A DNA stretch of 64,000 nt from Acinetobacter sp. WCHAc010034 (GTDB lineage: Bacteria > Pseudomonadota > Gammaproteobacteria > Pseudomonadales > Moraxellaceae), in contig NZ_CP032279.1 of the NCBI RefSeq assembly GCF_001696615.3, forward strand, positions 3,286,001 through 3,350,000. Direction: 5' to 3'. This document shows, piece after piece, positions 7,916-16,696 of this stretch. Position 1 is the stretch's first letter; every line of letters begins with the position of its first letter. A program made the position numbers and the translations under genes. The notes under the pieces were generated by a model, which saw only the letters and a program-made list of their open reading frames with translations, was not told where the DNA came from and did not search any database.

Positions 7916-8050
7916 TTAATGCGCGCAAAAAGCTTGATTGAAGTATTCAAACAGCTGCGGTGTTTGCAGCCATAAAGCGATTGCCAGCGCGAATAATGCA
8001 ATTAAAGCGCCAGCAATTGCCAGCTTTAATCCAAGCATTGAATCAGTCAT
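7916..8050 (-). CDS. 44-residue single-pass membrane peptide, coupled to the MFS gene
   Basis: Reads MTDSMLGLKLAIAGALIALF and onward, ending in FNQAFCAH. One strongly hydrophobic helix (about residues 6-28) lies between a short polar head and a polar aromatic tail. Its ATG lies inside the last codons of the upstream MFS gene (8-bp overlap), with GAGGAG ten bases before it, so it is well placed for translational coupling. I do not recognise a family. It may be a small accessory subunit or regulator of the transporter. No other gene lies between it and the ABM protein gene. Confidence 0.6.
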   Translation of the reverse strand: MTDSMLGLKLAIAGALIALFALAIALWLQTPQLFEYFNQAFCAH

Positions 8051-9257
8051 GAACCACATGCTCCTCAGTTACAAACAGATGCACCAGCACGCCAAATACG
8101 CTCAGTACAATAGAGCCGGCCCAAATCATATTGTAGTTGCCGGCTATGTCATGGTTCAGGCCGCCCAGCCAGCCGCCGAAGAACGAGCCGATCTGATGGG
8201 TGAAAAATACAATGCCGCTGAGCGTGGTCAGGTATTTAACGCCAAACATATTGGCGACGATGCCATTGGTCAAAGGCACAGTTGACAGCCATAATAAACC
8301 CATGATGACGCCGAATGCGTAAATTGTCCATAGGCTTAAAGGCAGCGTTAAAAAGCCTATGATTGTGATGCCGCGCAGCCCATACAGCCACATCAGCAAA
8401 TGCGGCTTGGAGAATTTTCCGCCCAGCCAGCCGGCGCTGTAAGTGCCGACAATATTAAACAGGCCGACTAAGGCCAGGAAAACAGTGCCGGTGGCTGCGC
8501 TATAGCCATGATCAATTAAATAGCCGGGCAGGTGAATGCCGATGAAAACCACCTGAAAGCCGCAGACAAAAAAGCCCAGCGCCAGAAACCAGAACGGCTT
8601 ATGGTTTTTGGCGATAATTAAAATGTCTTTAAAGCTTAGGCTGGGCTTATTCTGCGCCGGATTTGCGCTGGGCGCTGCATACATCGGCGCTTTCAGCATC
8701 CAGGCCAAGGGTACAATTAAGGCAGCTAAAACCGCGCTGACTGCAAGGGCTGCCGACCAGCCAATGTTTTGCAGCAGAAGCAGGGTAGAGGGCAGCATAA
8801 TGAACTGGCCGAAAGATCCGGCTGCGCTGGCAATCCCCATCGCCATGCTGCGCTTGTCCGGATGCGCAGCGCGCCCCACGGCGGAAAGCAGCACCGGAAA
8901 GGATGTTGCGGAAAGCGCCAGCCCCAGAATCAAGCCTGCGCTGAAGTTCAGCAGCGCGCCGGTGGAGCTGACCGCCATCAGCAGCAGGCCAATGCTGTAT
9001 AAAGCCCCGCCAACCGCAACCACCACTTTACTGCCGTATTTGTCGGCAAATGCGCCGGTAATCGGCTGCACGGCGCCCCAAATTAAATTCTGCATGGCAA
9101 TAGCCAAGCTGAAGACATTATGCCCCCAGCCGAATTCATGGCTCATGGGCACAAGATACAGGCCAAATGCATGGCGGATGCCCAGTGACAAAGCCAAAAT
9201 AATGGCGCTGCCAATCAGCATGTAAATAAGGGGTCGGGAAAAACGGCTGTCGGTCAT
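8043..9257 (-). CDS. MFS transporter
   Basis: Major facilitator superfamily permease, 404 residues, with about twelve hydrophobic segments and a charged loop between helices 2 and 3 (AFADKYGSKVVVAVG), the usual MFS motif A position. The N-terminal pattern (LGIRHAFGLYLVPMSHEFGW) resembles the OxlT / monocarboxylate-type MFS subgroup; the substrate cannot be told from sequence. GGAAGC stands just before the ATG. The 3' end overlaps a small membrane peptide gene, and no regulator gene is adjacent. Confidence 0.88.
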   Translation of the reverse strand: MTDSRFSRPLIYMLIGSAIILALSLGIRHAFGLYLVPMSHEFGWGHNVFSLAIAMQNLIWGAVQPITGAFADKYGSKVVVAVGGALYSIGLLLMAVSSTGALLNFSAGLILGLALSATSFPVLLSAVGRAAHPDKRSMAMGIASAAGSFGQFIMLPSTLLLLQNIGWSAALAVSAVLAALIVPLAWMLKAPMYAAPSANPAQNKPSLSFKDILIIAKNHKPFWFLALGFFVCGFQVVFIGIHLPGYLIDHGYSAATGTVFLALVGLFNIVGTYSAGWLGGKFSKPHLLMWLYGLRGITIIGFLTLPLSLWTIYAFGVIMGLLWLSTVPLTNGIVANMFGVKYLTTLSGIVFFTHQIGSFFGGWLGGLNHDIAGNYNMIWAGSIVLSVFGVLVHLFVTEEHVVHD

Positions 9258-9559
9258 AAGCTTCCATGCGTTGCGCGGTAAGCCTATGTTATTCGATTAA
9301 TTCTGCAGAAGCGATTAAATAAATTTCACCATGTGATAAAATTTTGTTATGCGTGCATGCGGCGGGCATGGCGGAAAAAGGCGGCTTTGAAGCAGGCTCA
9401 ATGCGCTGGTTTGAGCGGGTTATCCGGGCGCTGAATGGCTGCGCTTCGCCTTGCCGGATTGCTGGAGGCGCGCCAGCAGAGGCAGAAAAGAGCTGAAAGC
9501 ATTTCACATCCGCACCGATTTTTTTGTACAATAGGCGCAGTATTGATTGAGTGAATCAG
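9258..9559. other. intergenic region upstream of the MFS gene and the 59-residue ORF
   Basis: About 300 bp between divergent genes. A plausible -10 (TACAAT in TTTGTACAATAGG, near 9530) would serve the rightward gene. I see no other recognisable gene, repeat or RNA. Confidence 0.4.
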
Positions 9560-9739
9560 ATGAGCACCCAAAATCCTCCCAAGAAAAAAGCTGCCGTGAA
9601 ACTGCCGTTTCCTATAGCTGGCGCTGATCAGGCACAGCAAGATTCTGCGCATAATCAGGTGCGTCCGAAACCTGAAAACTACGCTGACCGCACATGGATG
9701 CCGCCGCGCGGCACGCGCCGCTCCATGGGTAAGCGCTGA
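9560..9739 (+). CDS. small hypothetical basic protein (59 aa)
   Basis: A short, lysine/proline-rich protein (MSTQNPPKKKAAVKLPFP...) with a conserved-looking basic end, RTWMPPRGTRRSMGKR. It has no membrane segment or known domain. A GTG nine bases upstream is an alternative start. A candidate -10 about 25 bp upstream and a strong terminator 6 bp after its stop make it a compact one-gene unit, which argues for a real gene. Function unknown. Confidence 0.6.
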   Translation: MSTQNPPKKKAAVKLPFPIAGADQAQQDSAHNQVRPKPENYADRTWMPPRGTRRSMGKR

Positions 9740-9745
9740 TTAAAA

Positions 9746-9770
9746 AAAACCTGCAGAATATGCAGGTTTT
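9746..9770. terminator. bidirectional terminator
   Basis: AAAACCTGCA, loop GAATA, TGCAGGTTTT with A and T runs on both sides. It separates the small basic ORF from the convergent diguanylate cyclase gene. Confidence 0.88.
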
Positions 9771-9790
9771 TTTATGCCCAGCTGCGCCCG

Positions 9791-11227
9791 CTATTGCGGA
9801 TTCAGCCGTGCATAATACTGTTTCTTCTGCATATACATATGCTTGTCTGCGCGCCTTAAAGTATCTTCAATGCGCTCATTCGGCCTGGAGCTGGCATGGC
9901 CAACCGACAGGCTGATGGGATGGATGGAGTGATACTGGTTATCGATGATCATGAGCTCACGCAGGCTCTGCAGGCTGCTGTGCAGTGAAGCCTCATCCGC
10001 ATTCGGCAGCAGCACCACAAATTCATCGCCGCCGATTCTAGACGCAGTGTACTGAGTATTCTGAATCAGCTGTGTCAGCACGTTCCCCATGCGCCTGAGC
10101 TGCTCATCTCCCGCATCGTGGCCAAAATGGTCGTTAATTTCCTTCAGGCCGTTCAGGTCAATAAAAATGCAGGAAACCGGGCGCTGCAGATTGCGTTCCA
10201 GCCGGTTCACCTCTTCGGTATAGAATGTGCGGTTGAATAGCTTGGTCAAAACATCGTGCTTGCCTAAATATTCCAGATAATTTTCGGCTTTTTTCCGCGC
10301 GGTAATATCCACCAGCGCAACCTGCACCGTACTCCATGTGTCTTCATAGCCGGGGAAAACCGTGAACTGCAGCAGCACATGGCGGATACTGCCGTCCAGC
10401 GCGTAATTTACCGCTTCATGCTGATGATGAATTTTACCTTTCCACAGGTCAATCAGCTGATTCCTGAAGGTCTGGGTCATTTCATTGCTGAAAATCCGGT
10501 GGGTATTTTTCAGCAGGGTGTCTTTGTCTGGCGCGCCGAATAAATTCAAAGTCGCCTGATTGACATCGGTAATCACAATGTCCTTGATGCACTGCTGGAT
10601 AAAGTCCGGATGCACATCCAGAAAAGTGCTGAAGTCATCAATGCCGATGGCGCGCAGCTGATCCAGCCTGGCCTTGATGCTGCTGAAATCTTCAACCCAA
10701 AGCGAAGTCGGGGAGAAATTGAAGCGCGCTTCCGCCAGCTGGCGGTTTTTTTCCGCTAAGCGCCGGGCATTCTGATAAGGGGTGATATTTTCAGTGCTGA
10801 TCAGGACTTGCGACCAGTCATGCTCATATTCCGGCAAAATGGTGCAGCGCAGCTGAATATCCAGGCGCTTGCCGGCAATGGTGTAATTCACTGCGGTATT
10901 GATGAAGTGCGTTTTGCCTTCCCACAGCTGCGCCAGCTCGTCAATATGCGTCAGCAGCATGTCCTGCTGAAAAATCCGGCCTAAATTTTCACACAAATGT
11001 TCGAAGTGATTGGCCTCATACAGCTCAAGCGTCCGGCGGTTGACCTGAATGATTTTAATTTTTCTGGCGCATTCCAGCACTTCAGCGCTGTTGTCCCGCA
11101 GGTGCTGGCGCAAGTCCTGCACGCCTTGCCCGCGCCAGCAGTCCAGCTGCTTTTTAACCTCGCTGAAGTCTTCCAGCCATAAGGGAATGGGCGACATATG
11201 AAAAATTGGATTATCATTCGGGATCAT
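9791..11227 (-). CDS. tandem PAS-like sensor diguanylate cyclase (GGDEF)
   Basis: Predicted cytoplasmic enzyme making cyclic di-GMP. The C-terminal GGDEF domain has an intact active site (SRIGGDEFVVLLP) and the preceding FIDLNGLKEINDHFGHDAGD segment. The two halves of the N-terminal 310 residues repeat each other: both start with SP-x2-LW-(V/L)-EDFS and both contain an NR/NQ-TL-LF/LY segment and a GKI/GKT-H linker, so they are duplicated PAS-like domains. The allosteric RxxD site normally upstream of GGDEF is absent. There is no membrane segment and no EAL domain. GAGGCC precedes the ATG. Confidence 0.9.
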   Translation of the reverse strand: MIPNDNPIFHMSPIPLWLEDFSEVKKQLDCWRGQGVQDLRQHLRDNSAEVLECARKIKIIQVNRRTLELYEANHFEHLCENLGRIFQQDMLLTHIDELAQLWEGKTHFINTAVNYTIAGKRLDIQLRCTILPEYEHDWSQVLISTENITPYQNARRLAEKNRQLAEARFNFSPTSLWVEDFSSIKARLDQLRAIGIDDFSTFLDVHPDFIQQCIKDIVITDVNQATLNLFGAPDKDTLLKNTHRIFSNEMTQTFRNQLIDLWKGKIHHQHEAVNYALDGSIRHVLLQFTVFPGYEDTWSTVQVALVDITARKKAENYLEYLGKHDVLTKLFNRTFYTEEVNRLERNLQRPVSCIFIDLNGLKEINDHFGHDAGDEQLRRMGNVLTQLIQNTQYTASRIGGDEFVVLLPNADEASLHSSLQSLRELMIIDNQYHSIHPISLSVGHASSRPNERIEDTLRRADKHMYMQKKQYYARLNPQ

Positions 11228-11317
11228 TTTCGGCCTCTATTTCAATATGCCTTTAGCAAAGCAAAAAAAGATAATTTTTATATTGTATGCTGACCCTGCC
11301 GAAGCAGCTGAAGAAAT

Positions 11318-11345
11318 AGAAAAGCCAATCAAGATTGGCTGGCTT
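11318..11345 (-). terminator. terminator after the FGSN-motif gene
   Basis: On the minus strand AGCCAATC, loop TT, GATTGGCT is followed by TTTTCT, about 10 bp after the stop of the gene at 11355-12134. Confidence 0.65.
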
Positions 11346-11354
11346 TTCAGGAGG

Positions 11355-12134
11355 CTATTTGCGCGCGCGGCTGGCGGACTTGGGCGGAGCAATCTCGCGC
11401 TTGCCGAGCCAGACATCGGCAAAATCCATCTCGTTAATGCCGTACAGCTCAAGCAGGGCCAGAATCACGCTGCCGAACAGCTTTGCGCCTTCAGCATCGT
11501 TTTGCCATGCAAAGCCTTTATCTTTCAGGGCATATAAAATATCTTCAATTTCAAAGATGCGGTCGCGGCCATTGCTGTCGGTCGGGTAAATCTGCGTGTT
11601 TAAAATAATTTTAGCCGCGCTTTTTTCATTGTCAGATAAATCCAGCGCTTCAATCACTTCATCGGCTTGGGCAGCAAAAATCACCTGATCGGTAAATACC
11701 GCCTGCAGGAAGCGCTGCGTCAGCTTCGGCAGGGCTTTTTCTACAAAAGGGCGAAATGAGGCAGGGAAAATCACATTATGTGAAATGCCTTTAAACATCG
11801 GGGCGATTTCTTCAACTGTATAGCCCGCCACGCCGCAGCCGACAGAGGTCAGGAAATATTTGGTTTTCGGATGGTGCTTGGTATAAATTTTAAAGTCGTC
11901 AACATAATGCTGGATTTGCGACAGCGGCATTTGCTGCAGATGCTCATTCATGGTGGGAATGGCGAAGCTTTGCCCGGCCCAGCCGCGGCCTACGCCTTTG
12001 ACCGCGCCAAAGTGCAGATGCGCTGTCTTTGCGGCGCCGCCGGCATGCGTGCCCGCCATGTTGCTGCCAAAAACAAAGACTGTATCTTCAGGCAAGCTTT
12101 TAACGATGCTTTCGTCATGATAATGGTAAGTCAT
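11355..12134 (-). CDS. FGSN-motif protein, A1S_2505 family (phage-associated type)
   Basis: 259 residues. The N-terminal half has VFVFGSNMAGTHAGGAAKTA and GVGRGWAGQSFAIPT, the signature of a family usually annotated as A1S_2505 phage non-structural protein. The central FLTSVGCGVAGYTVEEIAPMF motif gives it a macro-domain-like look, so nucleotide or ADP-ribose binding is possible but is inference. The C-terminal half is helical and ends in a basic tail. No other phage gene lies nearby, so it seems to be a stand-alone chromosomal gene with its own terminator. Confidence 0.7.
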   Translation of the reverse strand: MTYHYHDESIVKSLPEDTVFVFGSNMAGTHAGGAAKTAHLHFGAVKGVGRGWAGQSFAIPTMNEHLQQMPLSQIQHYVDDFKIYTKHHPKTKYFLTSVGCGVAGYTVEEIAPMFKGISHNVIFPASFRPFVEKALPKLTQRFLQAVFTDQVIFAAQADEVIEALDLSDNEKSAAKIILNTQIYPTDSNGRDRIFEIEDILYALKDKGFAWQNDAEGAKLFGSVILALLELYGINEMDFADVWLGKREIAPPKSASRARK

Positions 12135-12435
12135 TATAATTCACTTCAGCTGAGGTTTTATATCATGGTGCAATTGCTTAGGCGCTTGGTCAAGTCATGA
12201 ACACAGTTATTTTTATTATTTAAAAGAATTTATTGCAAGCAGTTGAGGGTGAACGCTGGATTTGAAATCAGTCAGCGCCTTTGATGCGCTAAAAGCTGGA
12301 GCTGCGCCGCTGTGCCGGGGCAGCCCGCAGCCGGCCAGTTTGGCGGAATTGAAAAACAATTCAGTTTCAGCATTGCATCAGTCACATTTGCCCTCATAAA
12401 GTTGATATGAATCAGCAGCGGATTAGCCGAATATT
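12135..12435. other. intergenic region upstream of uvrB
   Basis: About 300 bp between the divergent FGSN gene and uvrB. The left part is AT-rich and the middle GC-rich. I find no gene, no SOS box (Acinetobacter lacks a classical LexA) and no repeat. Confidence 0.4.
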
Positions 12436-14457
12436 ATGAGTGATAGCCAGCCATTTGAATTAGTCACCAATTTTGCGCCAGCCGGCGACCAGCCGCAGGC
12501 CATCGAAAAATTAGTCAAAGGTGTTGAAAAGGGCTTGCGTGACCAGCTGCTGCTGGGGGTGACCGGCTCAGGCAAAACCTATACCATGGCCAATGTGATT
12601 GCGCAGACGCAGCGCCCGACCATTGTCATGGCGCATAATAAAACGCTGGCGGCGCAGCTGTACGGTGAATTCAAGGCGTTTTTCCCCAACAATGCGGTGG
12701 AATACTTCGTCAGCTATTATGATTATTACCAGCCCGAAGCCTATGTGCCGTCTTCGGACACTTTTATTGAAAAAGATTCTTCCATTAATGACCACATTGA
12801 CCAGATGCGCCTTTCCGCCACCCGCGCGCTGCTGGAGCGCCGCGATGCGATTATTGTCGCGTCCGTGTCAGCCATTTACGGCCTGGGCGATCCCAACGCC
12901 TATATGAGCATGCTGCTGCATGTTGTGCAGGGTGACCGGCTGAACCGTGACGACATTATCCGCCGCTTGGTGGAAATGCAGTACAGCCGCAATGAGCTGG
13001 AGTTCCTGCGCGGCACCTACCGCATCCGCGGTGAAATTCTTGATATTTTCCCGGCGGAATCGGATCAGCATGCCATCCGCATTGAGCTGTTTGATGACGA
13101 GGTGGATTCGATCCGCTGGTTTGACCCGCTGACCGGAAAAATGATCCGCAAAGTGCCGCGCGTCACCATTTATCCGAAAAGCCATTATGTTACGCCCAAA
13201 GACAACCTGACCCGCGCCATTGGCACCATCCGCGAAGAGCTGACAGAGCGGCTGGGCTTTTTCCGCGCCAATGACAAGCTGCTGGAAGCGCAGCGCATTG
13301 AGCAGCGCACGCGCTATGATCTGGAAATGATGCAGCAGCTGGGCTATACCAACGGTATTGAAAACTATTCGCGGCATTTGTCTGGCCGGCCGGGCGGCGA
13401 GGCGCCGCCGACGCTGTTTGACTATGTGCCGGATGATGCGCTGCTGATTATTGATGAGTCGCATGTGACTGTGCCGCAAATTGGCGCCATGTATAAAGGC
13501 GACCGCTCGCGCAAGGAAAATCTGGTGAATTACGGCTTCCGCCTGCCCAGCGCGCTGGACAACCGCCCGATGAAATTTGAGGAATGGGAGCGCATTGTTC
13601 CCGCCACAATTTACGTCAGCGCGACGCCGGCAAGGTATGAGCTGGAAAAATCAGAACAGATTGTAGAGCAGGTGGTGCGCCCGACCGGCCTGATTGATCC
13701 GGAAATTGAAATCCGTCCGGTGCTGACTCAGGTGGATGACGTGCTGTCAGAAATCAATAACCGCAAGGCGCTGAATGAGCGCGTGCTGGTGACCACCTTG
13801 ACCAAGCGCATGGCGGAAGATTTAACCGCGTATTTAAAGGAATACGGGGTAAAAGTCGCCTACCTGCATTCGGACATCGATACCGTAGAGCGCACTAAAA
13901 TCATTCATGAACTGCGTTCCGGCATTCATGATGCCTTGATCGGCATCAACCTGCTGCGTGAAGGGCTGGATATGCCGGAAGTTTCCTTAGTCGCCATTCT
14001 GGATGCAGACAAGGAAGGCTTCCTGCGTTCAGAGCGCTCGCTGATTCAAACCATCGGCCGCGCCGCGCGCAACCTGAACGGCAAAGCGATTCTGTATGCG
14101 GACCGCATGACCGATTCCATGCAGAAAGCTATTGATGAAACTGACCGGCGCCGCGCCAAGCAGATTGCTTTCAATGAGGAGCACGGCATTGTGCCGCGCA
14201 GCGCTGTGCGCCAAGTGGTGAAAGACCTGGATGACGGTGAAGCGCTGTATGAAGATCCAATTGACGCGGAAATTGCTGGCCAGGCGCAAGCCCTCAGCGC
14301 GGATGAGCGCCATTTAATGTCTGATCCGAAACTGTTCGCCAAGCATTTGTCCAAGCTTGAAAAGGAAATGCTGAAAGCCTCAAAAGAGCTGCAGTTTGAA
14401 CAGGCGGCCCGCCTGCGCGATGAAATTCTGCGCTTGAAATTGCATATGCTGCAGTAG
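12436..14457 (+). CDS. uvrB: excinuclease ABC subunit UvrB
   Basis: Damage-verifying helicase-like subunit of nucleotide excision repair; it is loaded by UvrA and nicks with UvrC. Walker A is [13 protein letters not shown] near residue 40. The beta-hairpin [16 protein letters not shown] that clamps DNA lies near 92-107. Other signatures are IIDESH, ATPARYE and the motif VI region TIGRAARN. The C-terminal UVR domain ([24 protein letters not shown]) that contacts UvrC is complete. The length of 673 residues equals E. coli UvrB. No terminator is obvious downstream. Confidence 0.98.
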   Translation: MSDSQPFELVTNFAPAGDQPQAIEKLVKGVEKGLRDQLLLGVTGSGKTYTMANVIAQTQRPTIVMAHNKTLAAQLYGEFKAFFPNNAVEYFVSYYDYYQPEAYVPSSDTFIEKDSSINDHIDQMRLSATRALLERRDAIIVASVSAIYGLGDPNAYMSMLLHVVQGDRLNRDDIIRRLVEMQYSRNELEFLRGTYRIRGEILDIFPAESDQHAIRIELFDDEVDSIRWFDPLTGKMIRKVPRVTIYPKSHYVTPKDNLTRAIGTIREELTERLGFFRANDKLLEAQRIEQRTRYDLEMMQQLGYTNGIENYSRHLSGRPGGEAPPTLFDYVPDDALLIIDESHVTVPQIGAMYKGDRSRKENLVNYGFRLPSALDNRPMKFEEWERIVPATIYVSATPARYELEKSEQIVEQVVRPTGLIDPEIEIRPVLTQVDDVLSEINNRKALNERVLVTTLTKRMAEDLTAYLKEYGVKVAYLHSDIDTVERTKIIHELRSGIHDALIGINLLREGLDMPEVSLVAILDADKEGFLRSERSLIQTIGRAARNLNGKAILYADRMTDSMQKAIDETDRRRAKQIAFNEEHGIVPRSAVRQVVKDLDDGEALYEDPIDAEIAGQAQALSADERHLMSDPKLFAKHLSKLEKEMLKASKELQFEQAARLRDEILRLKLHMLQ

Positions 14458-14595
14458 GATTTCTTGCGGAAGCGGTTTTTAAAACTTATTGAAAATCATT
14501 ACATAACCTAGACAGTCAGGATGTTTTTTACGCGCTATCTTAAATCATCGCTTGTGATTAAAACGTGAAAACATGACGCTGAGGGTATTAGAATT

Positions 14596-15183
14596 ATGGC
14601 AGCGAAAAACCTCCCGAATGCGGGGATGAAATTGGCGAAAATTGCCGTGGGTGGCGCGATTTTGGTTGGCTTGGGCATGGCGGCGATGGCTTATGCGCAG
14701 GCTAAGCCGCTGCCGGTGGCCGAAAAAATTGAATTGGACAAATATTTAGGGGTCTGGTACGAAGTCGCGCGCAAGCCGATGCCTTTCCAGAATAAATGCG
14801 AGCGTGATGTCACGGCAACCTATACCTTGAATGAAAACGGCAATCTGCAGGTGGATAACCGCTGCGCGATGGCCGGCGGCAAGCAGGTGCATTCGGTGGG
14901 GGAAGCTTTTGTGCAGAATGCGCCGTTTAACAGCAAGCTGAAAGTCAGTTTTCTGCCGGAAGCCGTGCGCTGGCTGCCTGCCGGGCGCGGCGATTACTGG
15001 ATTTTAAAGATTGATGACGACTATCAGACCGTTCTGGTCGGTGAGCCGCGCCGCAAATACTTATGGGTGCTGTCGCGCACGCCGCATCCCGATCAGCAGG
15101 TGGTTGATGAATATTTGGATTATGCAAAATCAGCCGGCTATGACCTGAAAGACCTTATCCGGACTAAGCAGAACGGAAAGTAA
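14596..15183 (+). CDS. lipocalin family protein (Blc-like) with a signal peptide
   Basis: Bacterial lipocalin, 195 residues. The lipocalin signature LGVWYEVARKPMPFQ (GxW) lies near residue 50, and the later FLPEAVRWLPAGRGDYWIL and LWVLSRTPHPDQQ segments match Blc. Residues 14-36 form a hydrophobic signal ending AYAQA, a signal-peptidase I type site. No cysteine follows, so unlike E. coli Blc it is not predicted to be a lipoprotein. Lipocalins of this type bind fatty acids or lysophospholipids; the ligand here is unknown. The gene stands alone with its own terminator. Confidence 0.88.
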   Translation: MAAKNLPNAGMKLAKIAVGGAILVGLGMAAMAYAQAKPLPVAEKIELDKYLGVWYEVARKPMPFQNKCERDVTATYTLNENGNLQVDNRCAMAGGKQVHSVGEAFVQNAPFNSKLKVSFLPEAVRWLPAGRGDYWILKIDDDYQTVLVGEPRRKYLWVLSRTPHPDQQVVDEYLDYAKSAGYDLKDLIRTKQNGK

Positions 15184-15206
15184 GTTCGATTTTCAGCTTA
15201 TTATTC

Positions 15207-15230
15207 AAAACCATGCTTAGGCATGGTTTT
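15207..15230 (+). terminator. terminator after the lipocalin gene
   Basis: AAAACCATGC, loop TTAG, GCATGGTTTT: a 10-bp perfect stem running into T residues. Confidence 0.88.
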
Positions 15231-15317
15231 TCCTTTGCGGAAACGCCTGCATGCAGCCTGCTTGAAAACTCAGGCGCTGCAGCATGGATGCTGACGCAGT
15301 AAATTTAGAGGTGAGAG

Positions 15318-16253
15318 ATGTATAAGGGCGTTGCCTTGTCAGTATTGGCATCGGCCACTTTTGGGGTGCTGTATTTTTATACCCAGTTTTTAAAGCCTCT
15401 GGACAGTGAGCAGACTTTTGCCTGGCGCATGCTGGCAACACTGCCGTTTTTAACCCTGTTTATGTGGAAGTCCGGCGAATTAAAGCATATTGCGGACATT
15501 TTTAAGCGGATCTTCCGGCAGCCGTGGATGCTGCCGTGGCTGATTTTCAGCTCGGTGCTCTGCACCACTCAGCTGTGGCTGTTTTTATGGGGGCCGATTA
15601 ACGGGCGCGGCCTGCAGGTGTCGCTGGGGTATTTCCTCTTGCCCTTGGTGATGGTGCTGGTCGGCTGTGTGCTGTATAAAGAAAAGCTGACCCGCTGGCA
15701 GCTGGCGGCCGTTGCATTGGCGGTGCTGGGTGTTGGCCATGAAATATGGCGCATCGGCGGCATTGCCTGGGAAACGCTGTATGTGGCGTTGGCCTATCCT
15801 TTGTACTTCTTCATGCGCCGCGCGCTGAAAACCGACCACTTGGGCGGCTTCTGGTGGGATTTATTCTTAATTCTGCCGGCAGCCTGCTATTTAGGCTTTG
15901 TTTACAGCGACAGCATGGCGCTGCTGCTGGATTACAGCCATTTGATCTGGGCGGTGATTGGCTTGGGCTTTTTAAGCGCGCTGGGCTTAGGCAGCTACAT
16001 ACTGGCCAGCCGCTATCTGCCTTTTGTGATTTTCGGCCTGCTGAGCTATCTGGAGCCGGTTTTGCTGGCTTTCGCTTCAATTATGATGGGGGAGCGCGTG
16101 GAGGCATCTGAATGGCTGACTTATATTCCCATTTGGCTGGCGGTGGTTCTGCTGGTGATAGAAGGCTGCCTGCATCTCATTCGGCAGAAGCGCAATGCAA
16201 ACATGCTGAACCGCAACGTTGAAAATGTGCAGAAGCGCTTGGAGTCTGAATAG
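15318..16253 (+). CDS. rarD: EamA-family transporter RarD
   Basis: Ten-helix drug/metabolite transporter superfamily protein of the RarD type (311 residues). The N-terminus YKGVALSVLASATFGVLYFY, the LWGPINGRGLQVSLGYFLLPLVMVLVG segment and the late SRYLPFVIFGLLSYLEPVLLAF segment fit RarD. Its substrate is not established. AGAGGTGAGAG precedes the ATG. A 10-bp GC-rich hairpin without a T run follows at 16270. Confidence 0.88.
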   Translation: MYKGVALSVLASATFGVLYFYTQFLKPLDSEQTFAWRMLATLPFLTLFMWKSGELKHIADIFKRIFRQPWMLPWLIFSSVLCTTQLWLFLWGPINGRGLQVSLGYFLLPLVMVLVGCVLYKEKLTRWQLAAVALAVLGVGHEIWRIGGIAWETLYVALAYPLYFFMRRALKTDHLGGFWWDLFLILPAACYLGFVYSDSMALLLDYSHLIWAVIGLGFLSALGLGSYILASRYLPFVIFGLLSYLEPVLLAFASIMMGERVEASEWLTYIPIWLAVVLLVIEGCLHLIRQKRNANMLNRNVENVQKRLESE

Positions 16254-16696
16254 GGCTGTTTTCAGGCAAGCCGCCTTGCGGAGGATTAGGGCAAGGCGGC
16301 GAACCCGCGCATCTGCAGTTTATTTGCTTAAGCTGCGTCATTCTCCAGCCATTATTTTGGCCTGAAGCCTGCAGTGGCGCCCAAGGCGGAAAAGTGATGC
16401 GGTGAATTGAATTGCTTGATTTAACTTGGTGATGATTACTGTTATTTATTATCAATTTGTTTGATAAAGGAGCAAATAAACAAAAAAGCGGAAAAATAGT
16501 TCAAACTGCCTGTAAAAATCTTTTTAAAAGCAAAATCATAAAAATAATTACAACTATTTTATAAAATTATAGTGAATATCGGGGAAAATAGGCGCATCGA
16601 ATCGGCTTTTGGATTCTATCTTGCAGATAATTCCATTACAATTGTCGGGTTTTGAAATTTATGCCTAGACATACTATCTAATTAGAGGACGTATCT
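16254..16696. other. intergenic region before the GAPDH gene
   Basis: Holds a 10-bp stem hairpin (GCCGCCTTGC / GCAAGGCGGC, 16270-16300) without a T tract just after rarD. The following 250 bp are strongly AT-rich and likely contain the promoter of the GAPDH gene. No small gene is supportable. Confidence 0.45.

Noticed and set aside
9398..9652. 84-codon minus-strand frame opposite the small basic ORF
   Set aside because: Antisense to a better supported gene; composition Cys/Arg-rich without fold-like features.
16270..16300. Hairpin after rarD as an intrinsic terminator
   Set aside because: The 10-bp stem is strong, but no T run follows on either strand; described only as a hairpin.
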